A stretch of 64,000 nt of DNA. Origin: Methanolobus psychrotolerans. GTDB lineage: Archaea > Halobacteriota > Methanosarcinia > Methanosarcinales > Methanosarcinaceae. The stretch is from positions 32,694 to 96,693 of the forward strand of contig NZ_MBKP01000008.1 of assembly GCF_002243045.1 (NCBI RefSeq). Reading direction: 5' to 3'. The position numbers and the translations under genes were made by a program. The notes beneath the pieces are model-generated. The model searched no databases. It saw nothing but the letters and a program-made list of their open reading frames with translations, and was not told the DNA's origin. Shown here one piece after another: positions 9,090-17,107 of the stretch; position 1 is the stretch's first letter, and the number at the start of each line of letters is the position of its first letter.

Positions 9090-9734
9090 ATGACTGAAAT
9101 AGAGACTGCTCTGAGGGAGTTTGTAAAGGTTGCTTATGAGAAACAGACCTATATGAATATCCTATATTTGTTATTTTCATTCCCTCTTGGCACAGCTTAC
9201 TTTATATTTCTGGTGACAGGTCTGTCCTTGGGTTTCGGACTTTTACTTGTCTGGATAGGTATTCCTGTCCTGTTGCTTGTTTTTCTTGCCTGGTGGGAGA
9301 TAGCATCTTTTGAGCGCCAGATGGCCATATGGTTATTAGGTATTGATATCCCCTCCATGTCTTTAAAACCTGTTAACAAAAATAGTATTATTGGCAGGGT
9401 CATATGCAGGGTGAAGAGTCCGGTTACATGGAAAGCTCTTGTATTTCTCGTGGTGAAATTCCCACTTGGTATATTTTCATTGGTCGTTATGACCTTCCTG
9501 ATAGCATTGACTATGGGAATGTTAATTAATCCGCTTCTGTATATCCTGGGAAATGGCTCTGTTGATAGTCTCCAGAAAGCTGTCCTTTTGTCTCTTTCAG
9601 GAGTGTTTGTAGGACTGGCATCCATGCATGTGCTTAATCTGCTTGCATATATTGCAGGAAGTTTTGCAAAAAAGATGTTGGGAGAATCTGAAATACAGGT
9701 TGAAGTCCGTATGATTGATGATCTGGACTCTTAA
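9090..9734 (+). CDS. Multi-pass membrane protein resembling the putative sensor domain PF13796
   Basis: 214 residues with two pairs of hydrophobic helices (about 22-70 and 115-190) around a soluble linker carrying WEIASFERQMAIWLLGIDIP and SPVTWKALVFLVVKFPLGIFS. That arrangement is characteristic of the 'Sensor' domain found N-terminal to some histidine kinases; here it stands alone. GAGGCGA precedes the ATG. Its stop codon overlaps that of the convergent winged-helix gene by three bases, and the pairing suggests membrane sensing plus transcriptional output, an inference from proximity alone. Confidence 0.5.
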   Translation: MTEIETALREFVKVAYEKQTYMNILYLLFSFPLGTAYFIFLVTGLSLGFGLLLVWIGIPVLLLVFLAWWEIASFERQMAIWLLGIDIPSMSLKPVNKNSIIGRVICRVKSPVTWKALVFLVVKFPLGIFSLVVMTFLIALTMGMLINPLLYILGNGSVDSLQKAVLLSLSGVFVGLASMHVLNLLAYIAGSFAKKMLGESEIQVEVRMIDDLDS

Positions 9735-10012
9735 TCCTTTATTTTGTTGAGTTTATTATAAAAGTCGAGTATAAGTTTTGTTTTTTCATTATCAAGGTTT
9801 AGCCGGAATGTTCTTATCTGTTTGCCAAGAGGTTTTTCGATAACAATATTGATCTTGATCAGTGGAGTTATCACTCTTGCAACGCTGGAATGTGAAAGTC
9901 CGGTTTCGTCTGCAATTCCTGAGAGATATGTTGACTCATCCTTGTGTGCAATAAGGTTCTTTAGAACTGTCATTTGGGCAGTTTTTCCAAAAATCTCTTC
10001 CAGCGCATCCAT
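9731..10012 (-). CDS. Winged-helix transcriptional regulator
   Basis: 93 residues. The N-terminal half has a clear winged-helix pattern: KTAQMTVLKNLIAHKDE, then YLSGIADETGLSHSSVARVITPLIKINIV as helix-turn-helix, then a wing (EKPLGKQIRTFRLNLDN). It is a short ArsR/MarR-like DNA-binding protein with no visible effector domain. It is convergent with the sensor-like membrane protein (overlapping stops at 9731-9734) and divergent from the response regulator at 10163, so its promoter is shared with that two-component operon. Confidence 0.75.
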   Translation of the reverse strand: MDALEEIFGKTAQMTVLKNLIAHKDESTYLSGIADETGLSHSSVARVITPLIKINIVIEKPLGKQIRTFRLNLDNEKTKLILDFYNKLNKIKD

Positions 10013-10162
10013 TTATATCCTTCTTAATTATTCTGTTATGGCTTATAAGATTTTCTTTTATTGGATGATCTGTTTACTAAAACAGAAACTCTCTCATATT
10101 TAGAAAGGTTTTAATAATATCATTCTTCTATATTTTATTAGCTTGTTTCAGGTAGAATTATC

Positions 10163-10678
10163 ATGCATGCAGAAAACATTAGTGGGAAGATTCTTTCACT
10201 TCTGGAGGACAACCCCGGGATAACTATCAGGGAGATCTCTAATAAATTATCCGTTCCCTTGTCCCAGGTAGAAAGTATCTTGAAAAGTATGTCGGATGTA
10301 AGGCAGAAGATCCTGATAGTTGACGATGAGATGGATGCCCTGTTGGCCCTGAAGGTAGCACTGGAAGCCGAAGGATACAATATCGTAGAGGCTAAGGATG
10401 GGTATGAGGCCATAGATAAAGTTCATTCTGAAAAACCAGATGTTATACTGCTTGACCTTATGATTCCTGGTATTGATGGTTTTGAAGTCTGCAGTCAACT
10501 AAAATCAGATCAGCTGTACAGTCATATTCCTGTTATAATGCTCACTGCGCGTGGGGAGATTGACGACAAGGTGGAAGGTATTGAACTGGGCGCAGACGAT
10601 TATGTGACCAAACCATTTAACCTGAAAGAGTTGAAAGCACGCATAAAAATGGTCCTGAGAAGGAATCAGGATATTTAA
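10163..10678 (+). CDS. Response regulator with N-terminal HTH and C-terminal receiver domain
   Basis: 171 residues. Residues 6-43 look like a winged-helix/HTH segment (ILSLLEDNPGITIREISNKL then PLSQVESILKSM). Residues 48-168 are a full receiver domain with acidic pair D54/D55, phospho-acceptor D98, T128 and K150. HTH before REC is an unusual order. The first ATG (10163) follows AGGTAGA; a second in-frame ATG at 10289 would give a REC-only protein but lacks a ribosome-binding site. It is followed after 18 bases by the cognate sensor kinase. Confidence 0.85.
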   Translation: MHAENISGKILSLLEDNPGITIREISNKLSVPLSQVESILKSMSDVRQKILIVDDEMDALLALKVALEAEGYNIVEAKDGYEAIDKVHSEKPDVILLDLMIPGIDGFEVCSQLKSDQLYSHIPVIMLTARGEIDDKVEGIELGADDYVTKPFNLKELKARIKMVLRRNQDI

Positions 10679-10696
10679 TCACTTTTTGACAAATAC

Positions 10697-12457
10697 ATGT
10701 GGAACCGGAAAAGCAGATGGAATATAATTCTTTTTGCCGTAGTAGTCCTGCTTTTGATAAGTTCTATATTTTTCCTTTGGATGAAGACGAATATAGATGT
10801 CAGATCGGTCGTTGAGGAGCAATACCAGAATCAACAACTCTTATTGACACGTCAGATATCCAATAGTATAGAACGGTCCCTTAATGAAAAGGTATTGTTG
10901 CTTGAGGTTATTGCAAAAAAGGATACGGGGGTCCCTCCTGATTATTATAAGTCGGATCTTAAAAGTGTATATGATGTTGCAGGCATGTTCTATGTAGTGG
11001 AATATGTTGCAGCGAACGGAACCATAGTGTCAGGCTACCCTGACGAATATGTGCCTTATGGTCTGAATCTTTACGAATCTAATCAACATCGTGCCTTTGA
11101 AATGGTAAAGGCGAGCAAGGATGTTTATATCACAGAGCCCCTGAAACTCATGGAAGGCAATTATGGTTCTTTCATATGGATTCCGGTTTTTGAAGGTGAT
11201 AAGTTCAGAGGTGCTTTTATTGCTATTATCCATGAGGCTGACCTTAAAAGCAGATACGTTGTAGAATCTAATTCATCAAGCTATGCATATCTTCTTGATG
11301 AACGGGGCAGGCTGCTATATGATGAATCAGGAAATTATAAGAGAGGCACCAATTATGCTGAGCTACTTGGTTCGGATTCTCCGGGACTGGTTGACATTAT
11401 TTCAAAACAGGTTAATGGAAGTGAGGGGAATGGGAAGTACTTCGTCCTTGATAACGGCAGTGTGGTCGAGGAAAGGCTTGTATCATATTCTCCTATAAAC
11501 TGGTATAACCAGAAGTGGTCACTGGCTATCACCAATCCTTCATCAGAGGTGGACAGATTGATCGTATCTGTTTACCTGAAATTGTTTATTGTGGCGGTTG
11601 TCTCGGTTATCTTTATTGTTTTTGTGAGCTCGTTTGTTGTTGTCATTATTTTCAACTGGAGCAAGAGCCTTGAAAAAGAGGTAGATGAAAAGACCCAGGA
11701 GCTTAAGGAATCAAATAAGTCACTTCTGGAAGTAAACAAGAAGCTCAAGGAGCTTGACAGGTTAAAGACGGAATTCCTTTCAATTGTTTCCCATGAACTT
11801 AAGACACCTCTGACTGCAATGAAAACATCAAGTGAGTTCTTGCAGGAGAATGATGGATGTGATGTTTCTCTGAGGCATCAGATGCTTGATATTATTATAA
11901 GGAACATCGATCGCCAGTCCCGGATGGTTGATGACCTTCTTGATATTTCAAGAATTGAATCCAACAGAATGAGATTCCATAGAGAACCAGTTGATATTGA
12001 AGAGACTATAAAAGTCTCTCTTGAAGTGCTTGACAGTATCATCAAAGAGAAACATATGACTATTTTAGTAGAGGTTCAGGATGACCTTTCTTTGATCAAT
12101 ACTGATAAGGACAAACTTGTACAGGTGTTTGTGAATCTTTTGAACAATGCTGTAAAGTTCAGTAAGAAAAAAGGTATTATTACAATTACTGTTGAGACTG
12201 AGGATGACATTGTAAAGATAAGCATAAGTGATAATGGAATTGGTATGAGTTCCGAAGAACTCGAAAGGATATTTGATAAATTTTATCAGATAGACAGTAC
12301 TTCAACCCGCAAAGTTGGTGGAAGTGGTCTTGGCCTTTCAATTGTCAAAGGTATTATCGAAGGCCAGGGTGGCACGATAATTGCCAGAAGTGAATTGGGT
12401 AAGGGTAGTACCTTTGTTTTCACGTTGATAAAGCAGGATATTGAGGAATATAAATGA
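10697..12457 (+). CDS. Membrane sensor histidine kinase with extracytoplasmic Cache-like domain
   Basis: 586 residues. A transmembrane helix at about 10-30, a ~260-residue external region resembling double Cache (the stretch SGYPDEYVPYGLNLYESNQH is typical), a second helix at about 290-320, a coiled coil, then HisKA with phospho-accepting H366 in SIVSHELKTPL. The HATPase_c domain follows with N-box NLLNNAVKF, G1 DNGIGM and G2 GGSGLGL. All catalytic boxes are intact. It should phosphorylate the response regulator upstream. The stop overlaps the next gene by ATGA. Confidence 0.92.
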   Translation: MWNRKSRWNIILFAVVVLLLISSIFFLWMKTNIDVRSVVEEQYQNQQLLLTRQISNSIERSLNEKVLLLEVIAKKDTGVPPDYYKSDLKSVYDVAGMFYVVEYVAANGTIVSGYPDEYVPYGLNLYESNQHRAFEMVKASKDVYITEPLKLMEGNYGSFIWIPVFEGDKFRGAFIAIIHEADLKSRYVVESNSSSYAYLLDERGRLLYDESGNYKRGTNYAELLGSDSPGLVDIISKQVNGSEGNGKYFVLDNGSVVEERLVSYSPINWYNQKWSLAITNPSSEVDRLIVSVYLKLFIVAVVSVIFIVFVSSFVVVIIFNWSKSLEKEVDEKTQELKESNKSLLEVNKKLKELDRLKTEFLSIVSHELKTPLTAMKTSSEFLQENDGCDVSLRHQMLDIIIRNIDRQSRMVDDLLDISRIESNRMRFHREPVDIEETIKVSLEVLDSIIKEKHMTILVEVQDDLSLINTDKDKLVQVFVNLLNNAVKFSKKKGIITITVETEDDIVKISISDNGIGMSSEELERIFDKFYQIDSTSTRKVGGSGLGLSIVKGIIEGQGGTIIARSELGKGSTFVFTLIKQDIEEYK

Positions 12458-12771
12458 TTGTAACGACAACAGGCAGAATCGATGGAAAAGAACTTGAGAT
12501 CATTGGCGTGGTATTTGGGAACACCGTGCGTGCAAAACATATAGGAAGTGATATTGCAGCCGGCCTAAAGAATATCGTTGGCGGGGAATTAAAAGGTTAT
12601 TCTGATATGCTCTCGCAGGCACGAAAGGAGTCATATGATCGAATGGTGGAAAGTGCAGAGAAACTTGGAGCAGATGCAATTGTGAGTGTAAGATTTACGA
12701 CATCCCAGACTATGGCTGGTGCAGCCGAGCTGCTTGCTTATGGAACTGCAGTTAAGTTAAAGATGGTCTGA
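12454..12771 (+). CDS. YbjQ/UPF0145-family protein
   Basis: 105 residues matching the UPF0145 (YbjQ) family along the full length: TTGRIDGKELEIIGVVFG near the start, SYDRMVESAEKLGADAIVSV in the middle, and LLAYGTAVKL at the end. Family members form pentameric rings; their role is not established, although heavy-metal binding has been proposed. Translationally coupled to the histidine kinase by the ATGA overlap, so it is likely part of the same response. Its 3' end overlaps the convergent kinase gene by 15 bases. Confidence 0.88.
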   Translation: MIVTTTGRIDGKELEIIGVVFGNTVRAKHIGSDIAAGLKNIVGGELKGYSDMLSQARKESYDRMVESAEKLGADAIVSVRFTTSQTMAGAAELLAYGTAVKLKMV

Positions 12772-14379
12772 ATGTTTTTCAGGTATCAGGGGAATTACAA
12801 AAGTAAAATTGCTTCCTTTGTTTATCTCACTTTCAACCTGTATGTTTCCGCAATGCATCTCCACGAATTCCTTCACGATCATAAGTCCAAGACCGGCACC
12901 TTCAAATTTACGGCTGAGTGAAGAATCAATTTGGGTGAACGGCTGGAATAATTTATCCATATCATATTTTTCAATGCCGATACCTGTGTCTTTGACAGAT
13001 ACTTTTAACATTTTTTCATCCTTGGATATGCTAATTTTGATATCTCCGTTTTCAGGGGTGAACTTAATAGCGTTATTTATAAGGTTGTAAAGAATTGTCT
13101 TTATTTTATTCTTGTCAGCGTGTATTGTTTCTATGTTTTCATCAAGTTCAAATTCCAGGTTAATCTGCTTCTTTTTTGCCATTGGTAAAGTTGAATTTTC
13201 TATATCTTTTATTATTACAGGGGCAGAAAACTCTTTTATATCTATTCTTATGTTTCCTTCTTCAATAGATGAGAGCTCTATCATAGAGTTGATCAAAAGG
13301 AGTAGACGGTTACCGCTTCGTTTGATAATATCAAGGTATTGTTTCTGACCTTCATTTGTAGTTCCTGCATAATCCTCGTAAAGAAGGTCTGAATATCCGA
13401 TTATAAGGTTTAGGGGTGTTCTGAGTTCATGGCTGACATTGGAAAGGAACTGTCGTTTGGTACGATGGACATTGTCGGATATAAATTTGGCAAAAACAAG
13501 TGCTTCTTCAGCCTTTTTCTGTTCTGTGATGTCGTTTCCTGACGAAAGTACGCCTGTAATGTTATCATCATCATCCTTTAGGAATATGTTATGCCAGGCA
13601 AAGGTCCTTATCTCATTTTTAATCAGGACCGGAGCTTCAAAATAAGGGAGAATTTTGATTTTTCCTTCCATCAGGTTTAAATAGTCGTTTTTACCTTTTT
13701 CCCGGAATTCTTCCGGTAGTGATATGTCAAACCAGTTCTTTGATATAAGCTCATGCTCTTGATACCCAAACAGTTCACATCCCTTATTGTTTATTAGTTT
13801 GATTTTTCCTTCCTTGTCAATGGCAAGGATGATTACTCCCACAATACTGAGGTATTTTTGCGCCTTGTCTCTTTCTTCTTTGAGTTTGAACTCAACTCTT
13901 TTCAATCTGGCAATATCAACCATCAAGCCGTTAATACCCACGAATTTCCCATTTTTGATAAGGGGACGGGATGTTGTATGGACATAACTTATTGTTCCAT
14001 CCTTTTTGATGATTCTGAACATATATGGTTTATGTTCTCCAGCAACTGTTTTTATGATGTCTTCAAGTAGTCCGGGAACATCGTCCGGGTGGACATGTTT
14101 TGTAAAAAGAGTTCCAATAACTTCTTCAACATCGTAACCGGTTATGTTCTTTATGGCAGGGTTGATGTATGTGAAATAACCGTCTGCATCTACTGAGAAA
14201 AGTACATCGTTGAGGTTGTTAAGTCTTTCAGAGTAAAACTCTTCAACATCTCTTAATTTAGATTCAGATGCTTCTAATCTGGCAGTTAACTGTTTTATTG
14301 TATCTTTGAGTTCTTTTTTTGTAGTCTGACAAATCCTGTTATCAGCTTCATTGAATGACTTCTGATCTTCTGTTATCAT
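12757..14379 (-). CDS. PAS-domain sensor histidine kinase (cytoplasmic)
   Basis: 540 residues without membrane segments. A coiled coil (22-50), PAS 1 (about 52-165, with VSG-like YFTYINPAIKNITGY), PAS 2 with PAC (about 172-290), HisKA with H317 in FLSNVSHELRTPL, and HATPase_c with N-box NLINNAIKF (432-440), G1 DTGIGIE and G2 EGAGLGL. All catalytic motifs are complete. No partner response regulator is adjacent; the nearest is at 10163. It is convergent with, and overlaps by 15 bases, the UPF0145 gene. Confidence 0.92.
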   Translation of the reverse strand: MITEDQKSFNEADNRICQTTKKELKDTIKQLTARLEASESKLRDVEEFYSERLNNLNDVLFSVDADGYFTYINPAIKNITGYDVEEVIGTLFTKHVHPDDVPGLLEDIIKTVAGEHKPYMFRIIKKDGTISYVHTTSRPLIKNGKFVGINGLMVDIARLKRVEFKLKEERDKAQKYLSIVGVIILAIDKEGKIKLINNKGCELFGYQEHELISKNWFDISLPEEFREKGKNDYLNLMEGKIKILPYFEAPVLIKNEIRTFAWHNIFLKDDDDNITGVLSSGNDITEQKKAEEALVFAKFISDNVHRTKRQFLSNVSHELRTPLNLIIGYSDLLYEDYAGTTNEGQKQYLDIIKRSGNRLLLLINSMIELSSIEEGNIRIDIKEFSAPVIIKDIENSTLPMAKKKQINLEFELDENIETIHADKNKIKTILYNLINNAIKFTPENGDIKISISKDEKMLKVSVKDTGIGIEKYDMDKLFQPFTQIDSSLSRKFEGAGLGLMIVKEFVEMHCGNIQVESEINKGSNFTFVIPLIPEKHSDHL

Positions 14380-14767
14380 TTTCGAGTAGCTCGTTACATG
14401 ATTATTATATTGATTTTACGGGTTATATCCATTTCAGGTTTTTATATTTTGTTCCTGGATAACGGGTGTCTATAATCACAAAGGCTTTTGATGAAATTAG
14501 TTAAGTTTTCATTGTCTGAAAAAAACTTAATTAACATGTGGCAAAGAAAGTATTAAACGCAATATCTGCGTGTTTGTTGATTTAAACCCTATATATTATG
14601 AACTGCAATTAATATCTGAGACCATTTTTGTTTTAAAAAATTCCCCATGTACCTATCTCCAATGTATTATTTTTATGGGATACTATATAAATTTTTATGT
14701 AGATTTGATAATAATTACAGGTAATTCAGATTATTCTGCATTAAATAAGAGATGTTTAAGGACAACA
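14380..14767. other. AT-rich intergenic region
   Basis: 388 bases between the 5' end of the PAS kinase gene and the 3' end of the tRNA-Ser gene. It probably holds the kinase promoter near its left end. No convincing coding sequence, repeat or RNA structure was seen. Confidence 0.5.
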
Positions 14768-14881
14768 CGCCGAGGTTGGGATTTGAACCCAAGCACTCCT
14801 TCCGGAGAAACCGGTCTCGAGCCGGTCGCGTATGGACTCCAGCGCAATTGAAACTGGATTAGTCCGCTCTGCCACCTCGGC
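14768..14881 (-). tRNA. tRNA-Ser(CGA) with a ~28-base insertion in the D arm
   Basis: Read on the minus strand. The acceptor GCCGAGG pairs with CCTCGGC. The anticodon arm ACCGG-CTCGAGA-CCGGT gives anticodon CGA. A long variable arm (CTCC GGAA GGAG) and T arm TTGGG-TTCAAAT-CCCAA follow, with discriminator G73 at 14768 and no encoded CCA. The expected D arm (GCA...TGC) is interrupted: removing 14857-14830 (28 bases) restores GCAGAGCGGACTAATGC. The insertion region folds as CCAG/CTGG plus GACT/AGTC separated by AAT and CAT bulges, a bulge-helix-bulge pattern typical of archaeal introns. Exact splice sites are uncertain. Confidence 0.88.
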
Positions 14882-14935
14882 ACTTGGCACTTTGCTTTGA
14901 AGGTCTTAATCTATTAAAATGTATCGTGGGGATGT

Positions 14936-16156
14936 CTAAAAGTCAAAAAGGGAACTCTGGTTCTTTTTATAGGGTGTGGTATCTACTTTCTGTAATTCTT
15001 GTGGTATCTCTATGCGGCCGTACTGGCCTCCGCCGCCGGGATGAAGTATCAGTCTCTTTTCCCTGAAAGCAAGTATGGCATTTGTAATACGTTTATCTAT
15101 AAAATCCATCTCGATTATCTCGGCAGTCTGGAGGACGTTCAATTCGTTGCCATATCTTTCCATGAGCTTGTTCCATGCACTTTGCACACCTTTAGTGTTT
15201 ATGCTTGCGTGCCCAAGGGCCGTCATGATTACTTCGGATAGGGGCATCAGGTGTACATAAGGCGGCCGGTGTGGCGGGTGTTTTGGCTCATCAAAATCTG
15301 CAAGTTCATTTACTCTGTCCTTCACGCCTTTTTTGATAAGTCCTCCACAATTGGCACACTTCCAGTTGGTTGAAAGGCATTGTTCAAAACTGTAATGTTT
15401 AAAACATTTGATGCAGGCGGATTCATTATATTTGCCTTCATGAGGGTAGAATCCTGCATTATATGTGACTCCATAACCCTCTTTTCTCTGGATTGCTTTT
15501 CGCAGTCCTTCAAAGGAAACTTCAGGAACGTTTATTTGATTGAATTCCCGTGCAAGTTTGTTTGACCAGGGGGAATGTGCATCGGAGTTTGAAAGGAAAG
15601 TCAGCTTGTGTAGTTCTTCTATCCTGTCTGCATAGTCACTGTCAGCACTCAGGCCAAGTTCAAGGAACGAAACATAATAAGTCATATCTCCATAACAACT
15701 TTCAAGTGAATCGTGGTACGCATATAATGCAGTCCAGGGAGTGAATGCATGACAGGGCCCAATCATTGCATCTATATCTTTTGCAATCTCTGCGAGTTCA
15801 CATCCGTCAAGTTTGACTGTGGGTCTTCCATCCGCCTTCAGATTGGCATATTTGCTTAATCTCTCAACAAGCTCTTCAGCTTTTGAGATGGATGGTAAAA
15901 GAAGCAAGTGGTGTACTCGGTTGTTGTCTTCAACTTCGGTAGTGATTATAAAATTGGTTTTCCCGATGGCTACAGTTTCATCATTTACTGCCGCCTTTTT
16001 AATATCCTTTAACCAATCGGGATATGTACAGTCTCCGGTTGCAATCAGATCGATACCTTTTTTCGCCGCTTCCTCTGCCATTACTGGCAGCTCCATTTTA
16101 TTCGAGCAAGCCATAGAATATTTGGAATGCAGGTGAAGATCGGCATTGATCAACAT
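14936..16156 (-). CDS. endoQ: Endonuclease Q (PHP-domain DNA repair nuclease)
   Basis: 406 residues. The protein opens with the PHP metal-binding motif ADLHLHSKYS (H8, H10), continues with GDCTYPDW and LSNSDAHSPW motifs, then a zinc-binding segment (CIKCFKHY...CANCG) and an HhH-like region (LGHASINTKGVQSAW). This architecture matches archaeal EndoQ, which cuts 5' of deaminated bases such as uracil and hypoxanthine. The extreme C-terminus QSSLFDF (400-406) looks like a PIP box for PCNA binding, consistent with EndoQ-PCNA interaction known in Thermococcales. It lies at the end of the replication/translation cluster, six bases after the PAC2 gene. Confidence 0.85.
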   Translation of the reverse strand: MLINADLHLHSKYSMACSNKMELPVMAEEAAKKGIDLIATGDCTYPDWLKDIKKAAVNDETVAIGKTNFIITTEVEDNNRVHHLLLLPSISKAEELVERLSKYANLKADGRPTVKLDGCELAEIAKDIDAMIGPCHAFTPWTALYAYHDSLESCYGDMTYYVSFLELGLSADSDYADRIEELHKLTFLSNSDAHSPWSNKLAREFNQINVPEVSFEGLRKAIQRKEGYGVTYNAGFYPHEGKYNESACIKCFKHYSFEQCLSTNWKCANCGGLIKKGVKDRVNELADFDEPKHPPHRPPYVHLMPLSEVIMTALGHASINTKGVQSAWNKLMERYGNELNVLQTAEIIEMDFIDKRITNAILAFREKRLILHPGGGGQYGRIEIPQELQKVDTTPYKKNQSSLFDF

Positions 16157-16162
16157 TTGATT

Positions 16163-16939
16163 TTAACCAATATACCTTAGATCTTCGTCCCTGGCAGTGC
16201 TCATATCTGGCATTTCTTTTTGTTGCTGTTCCACTTCCTTAAGCCTTGCAACTATCTTTTCCATTTCCTTGGCACGTTCTTCAAGAGGTCCTACATCAAT
16301 ATCTATTTCAAATATCTTACAGATGACTTTGAGTAGCGATTGTGCACTTTTCGGATCAACAAGGTAGCCGGAAGTAAGTCCCATAAGGCATGCCGCATCA
16401 ATATTCTTTAATTTGCTCATGCCAAGCAAAAGTCCGGAAGCACCAACTATTCCTCCTCCGGGCTCGTTTTCCTTGAAATTGATTCCATATTCCTTGAGTT
16501 CTTCAACAAGTTTTATGTTGTTCACTGCACCGAGTACTTCCTCAGAATATGTTAGTTGTCCGGTTGGGAATCCGCCGAGAGTATATATTCTCTGAACTCC
16601 GAATTCCTGGGCAATATCAAGGTAGAGCGTACAAAGTTTGTAATGTCCTTCTGTGGAGGAACTCTGGTGATCTCCTATGAGTGCCAGTATATCATGCTTT
16701 TCCGTCCTGCATACATACATCTCATTGTTTACCAGGTGGACCTCACTGTTCTCATCCACAAGAACCTGTGGAGGAAAATGATGGGAATATATCTCAAGTA
16801 TTTTTTCAGCATCGAGTTCTTCGACCAAGTGTTCAGCAACAAGTTTTCCAACATGTCCTACACCAGGAAGTCCTACGATGAATACTGGATTCTTAAGCTG
16901 AACATCTTCTTTGATGCGAATTACTTCTATTTCCTGCAT
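16163..16939 (-). CDS. PAC2-family proteasome assembly chaperone homologue
   Basis: 258 residues matching COG2047/PF09754: NPVFIVGLPGVGHVGKLVAEHLV near the N-terminus, a central FPPQVLVDENSEVHLVNNEMYV stretch, GDHQSSSTEGHY, and GGGIVGASGLLLGMSK. Archaeal members (PbaA/PbaB relatives) are related to eukaryotic proteasome assembly chaperones, although their exact role varies. The C-terminus is a charged coiled coil (EERAKEMEKIVARLKEVEQQQKE). The ATG overlaps the end of nop10 by 13 bases; the order nop10-PAC2 downstream of aIF2alpha is common in Euryarchaeota. Confidence 0.88.
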   Translation of the reverse strand: MQEIEVIRIKEDVQLKNPVFIVGLPGVGHVGKLVAEHLVEELDAEKILEIYSHHFPPQVLVDENSEVHLVNNEMYVCRTEKHDILALIGDHQSSSTEGHYKLCTLYLDIAQEFGVQRIYTLGGFPTGQLTYSEEVLGAVNNIKLVEELKEYGINFKENEPGGGIVGASGLLLGMSKLKNIDAACLMGLTSGYLVDPKSAQSLLKVICKIFEIDIDVGPLEERAKEMEKIVARLKEVEQQQKEMPDMSTARDEDLRYIG

Positions 16940-17100
16940 AGATCTCCCTCTTTCCTCGCTAACCTGCGATATTTTCCATAAGGGTCTTTGGGAGAAAATC
17001 TTGCAGGCTGTGGTCTAACAGTATTTAATCTACATTTCTGGCAGACGGTCTCCAAAGTATATCTGCCACAGTTCCTGCATCTGAATATATTTTGTCCCAA
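16927..17100 (-). CDS. nop10: H/ACA ribonucleoprotein subunit Nop10
   Basis: A 57-residue protein, easily missed because of its size. It starts MGQNIFRCRNCGRYTL with TTG as initiator. A zinc-binding CxxC pair (CRNC, CQKC at positions 8-23) is followed by the family hallmark RPQPARFSPKDPYGKYRR. Nop10 binds Cbf5 in the box H/ACA pseudouridylation complex. It begins seven bases after the aIF2alpha stop (GGCGTGA lies just upstream) and overlaps the PAC2 gene start. The TTG start is supported by alignment to the usual MGQ N-terminus; no ATG or GTG is available downstream in a sensible place. Confidence 0.92.
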   Translation of the reverse strand: MGQNIFRCRNCGRYTLETVCQKCRLNTVRPQPARFSPKDPYGKYRRLARKEGDLCRK

Positions 17101-17107
17101 AGGAATC

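Noticed and set aside
14570..14851. 93-codon plus-strand frame over the tRNA-Ser gene
   Set aside because: Its C-terminal part is a translation of the antisense strand of the tRNA; no ribosome-binding site and no family resemblance.
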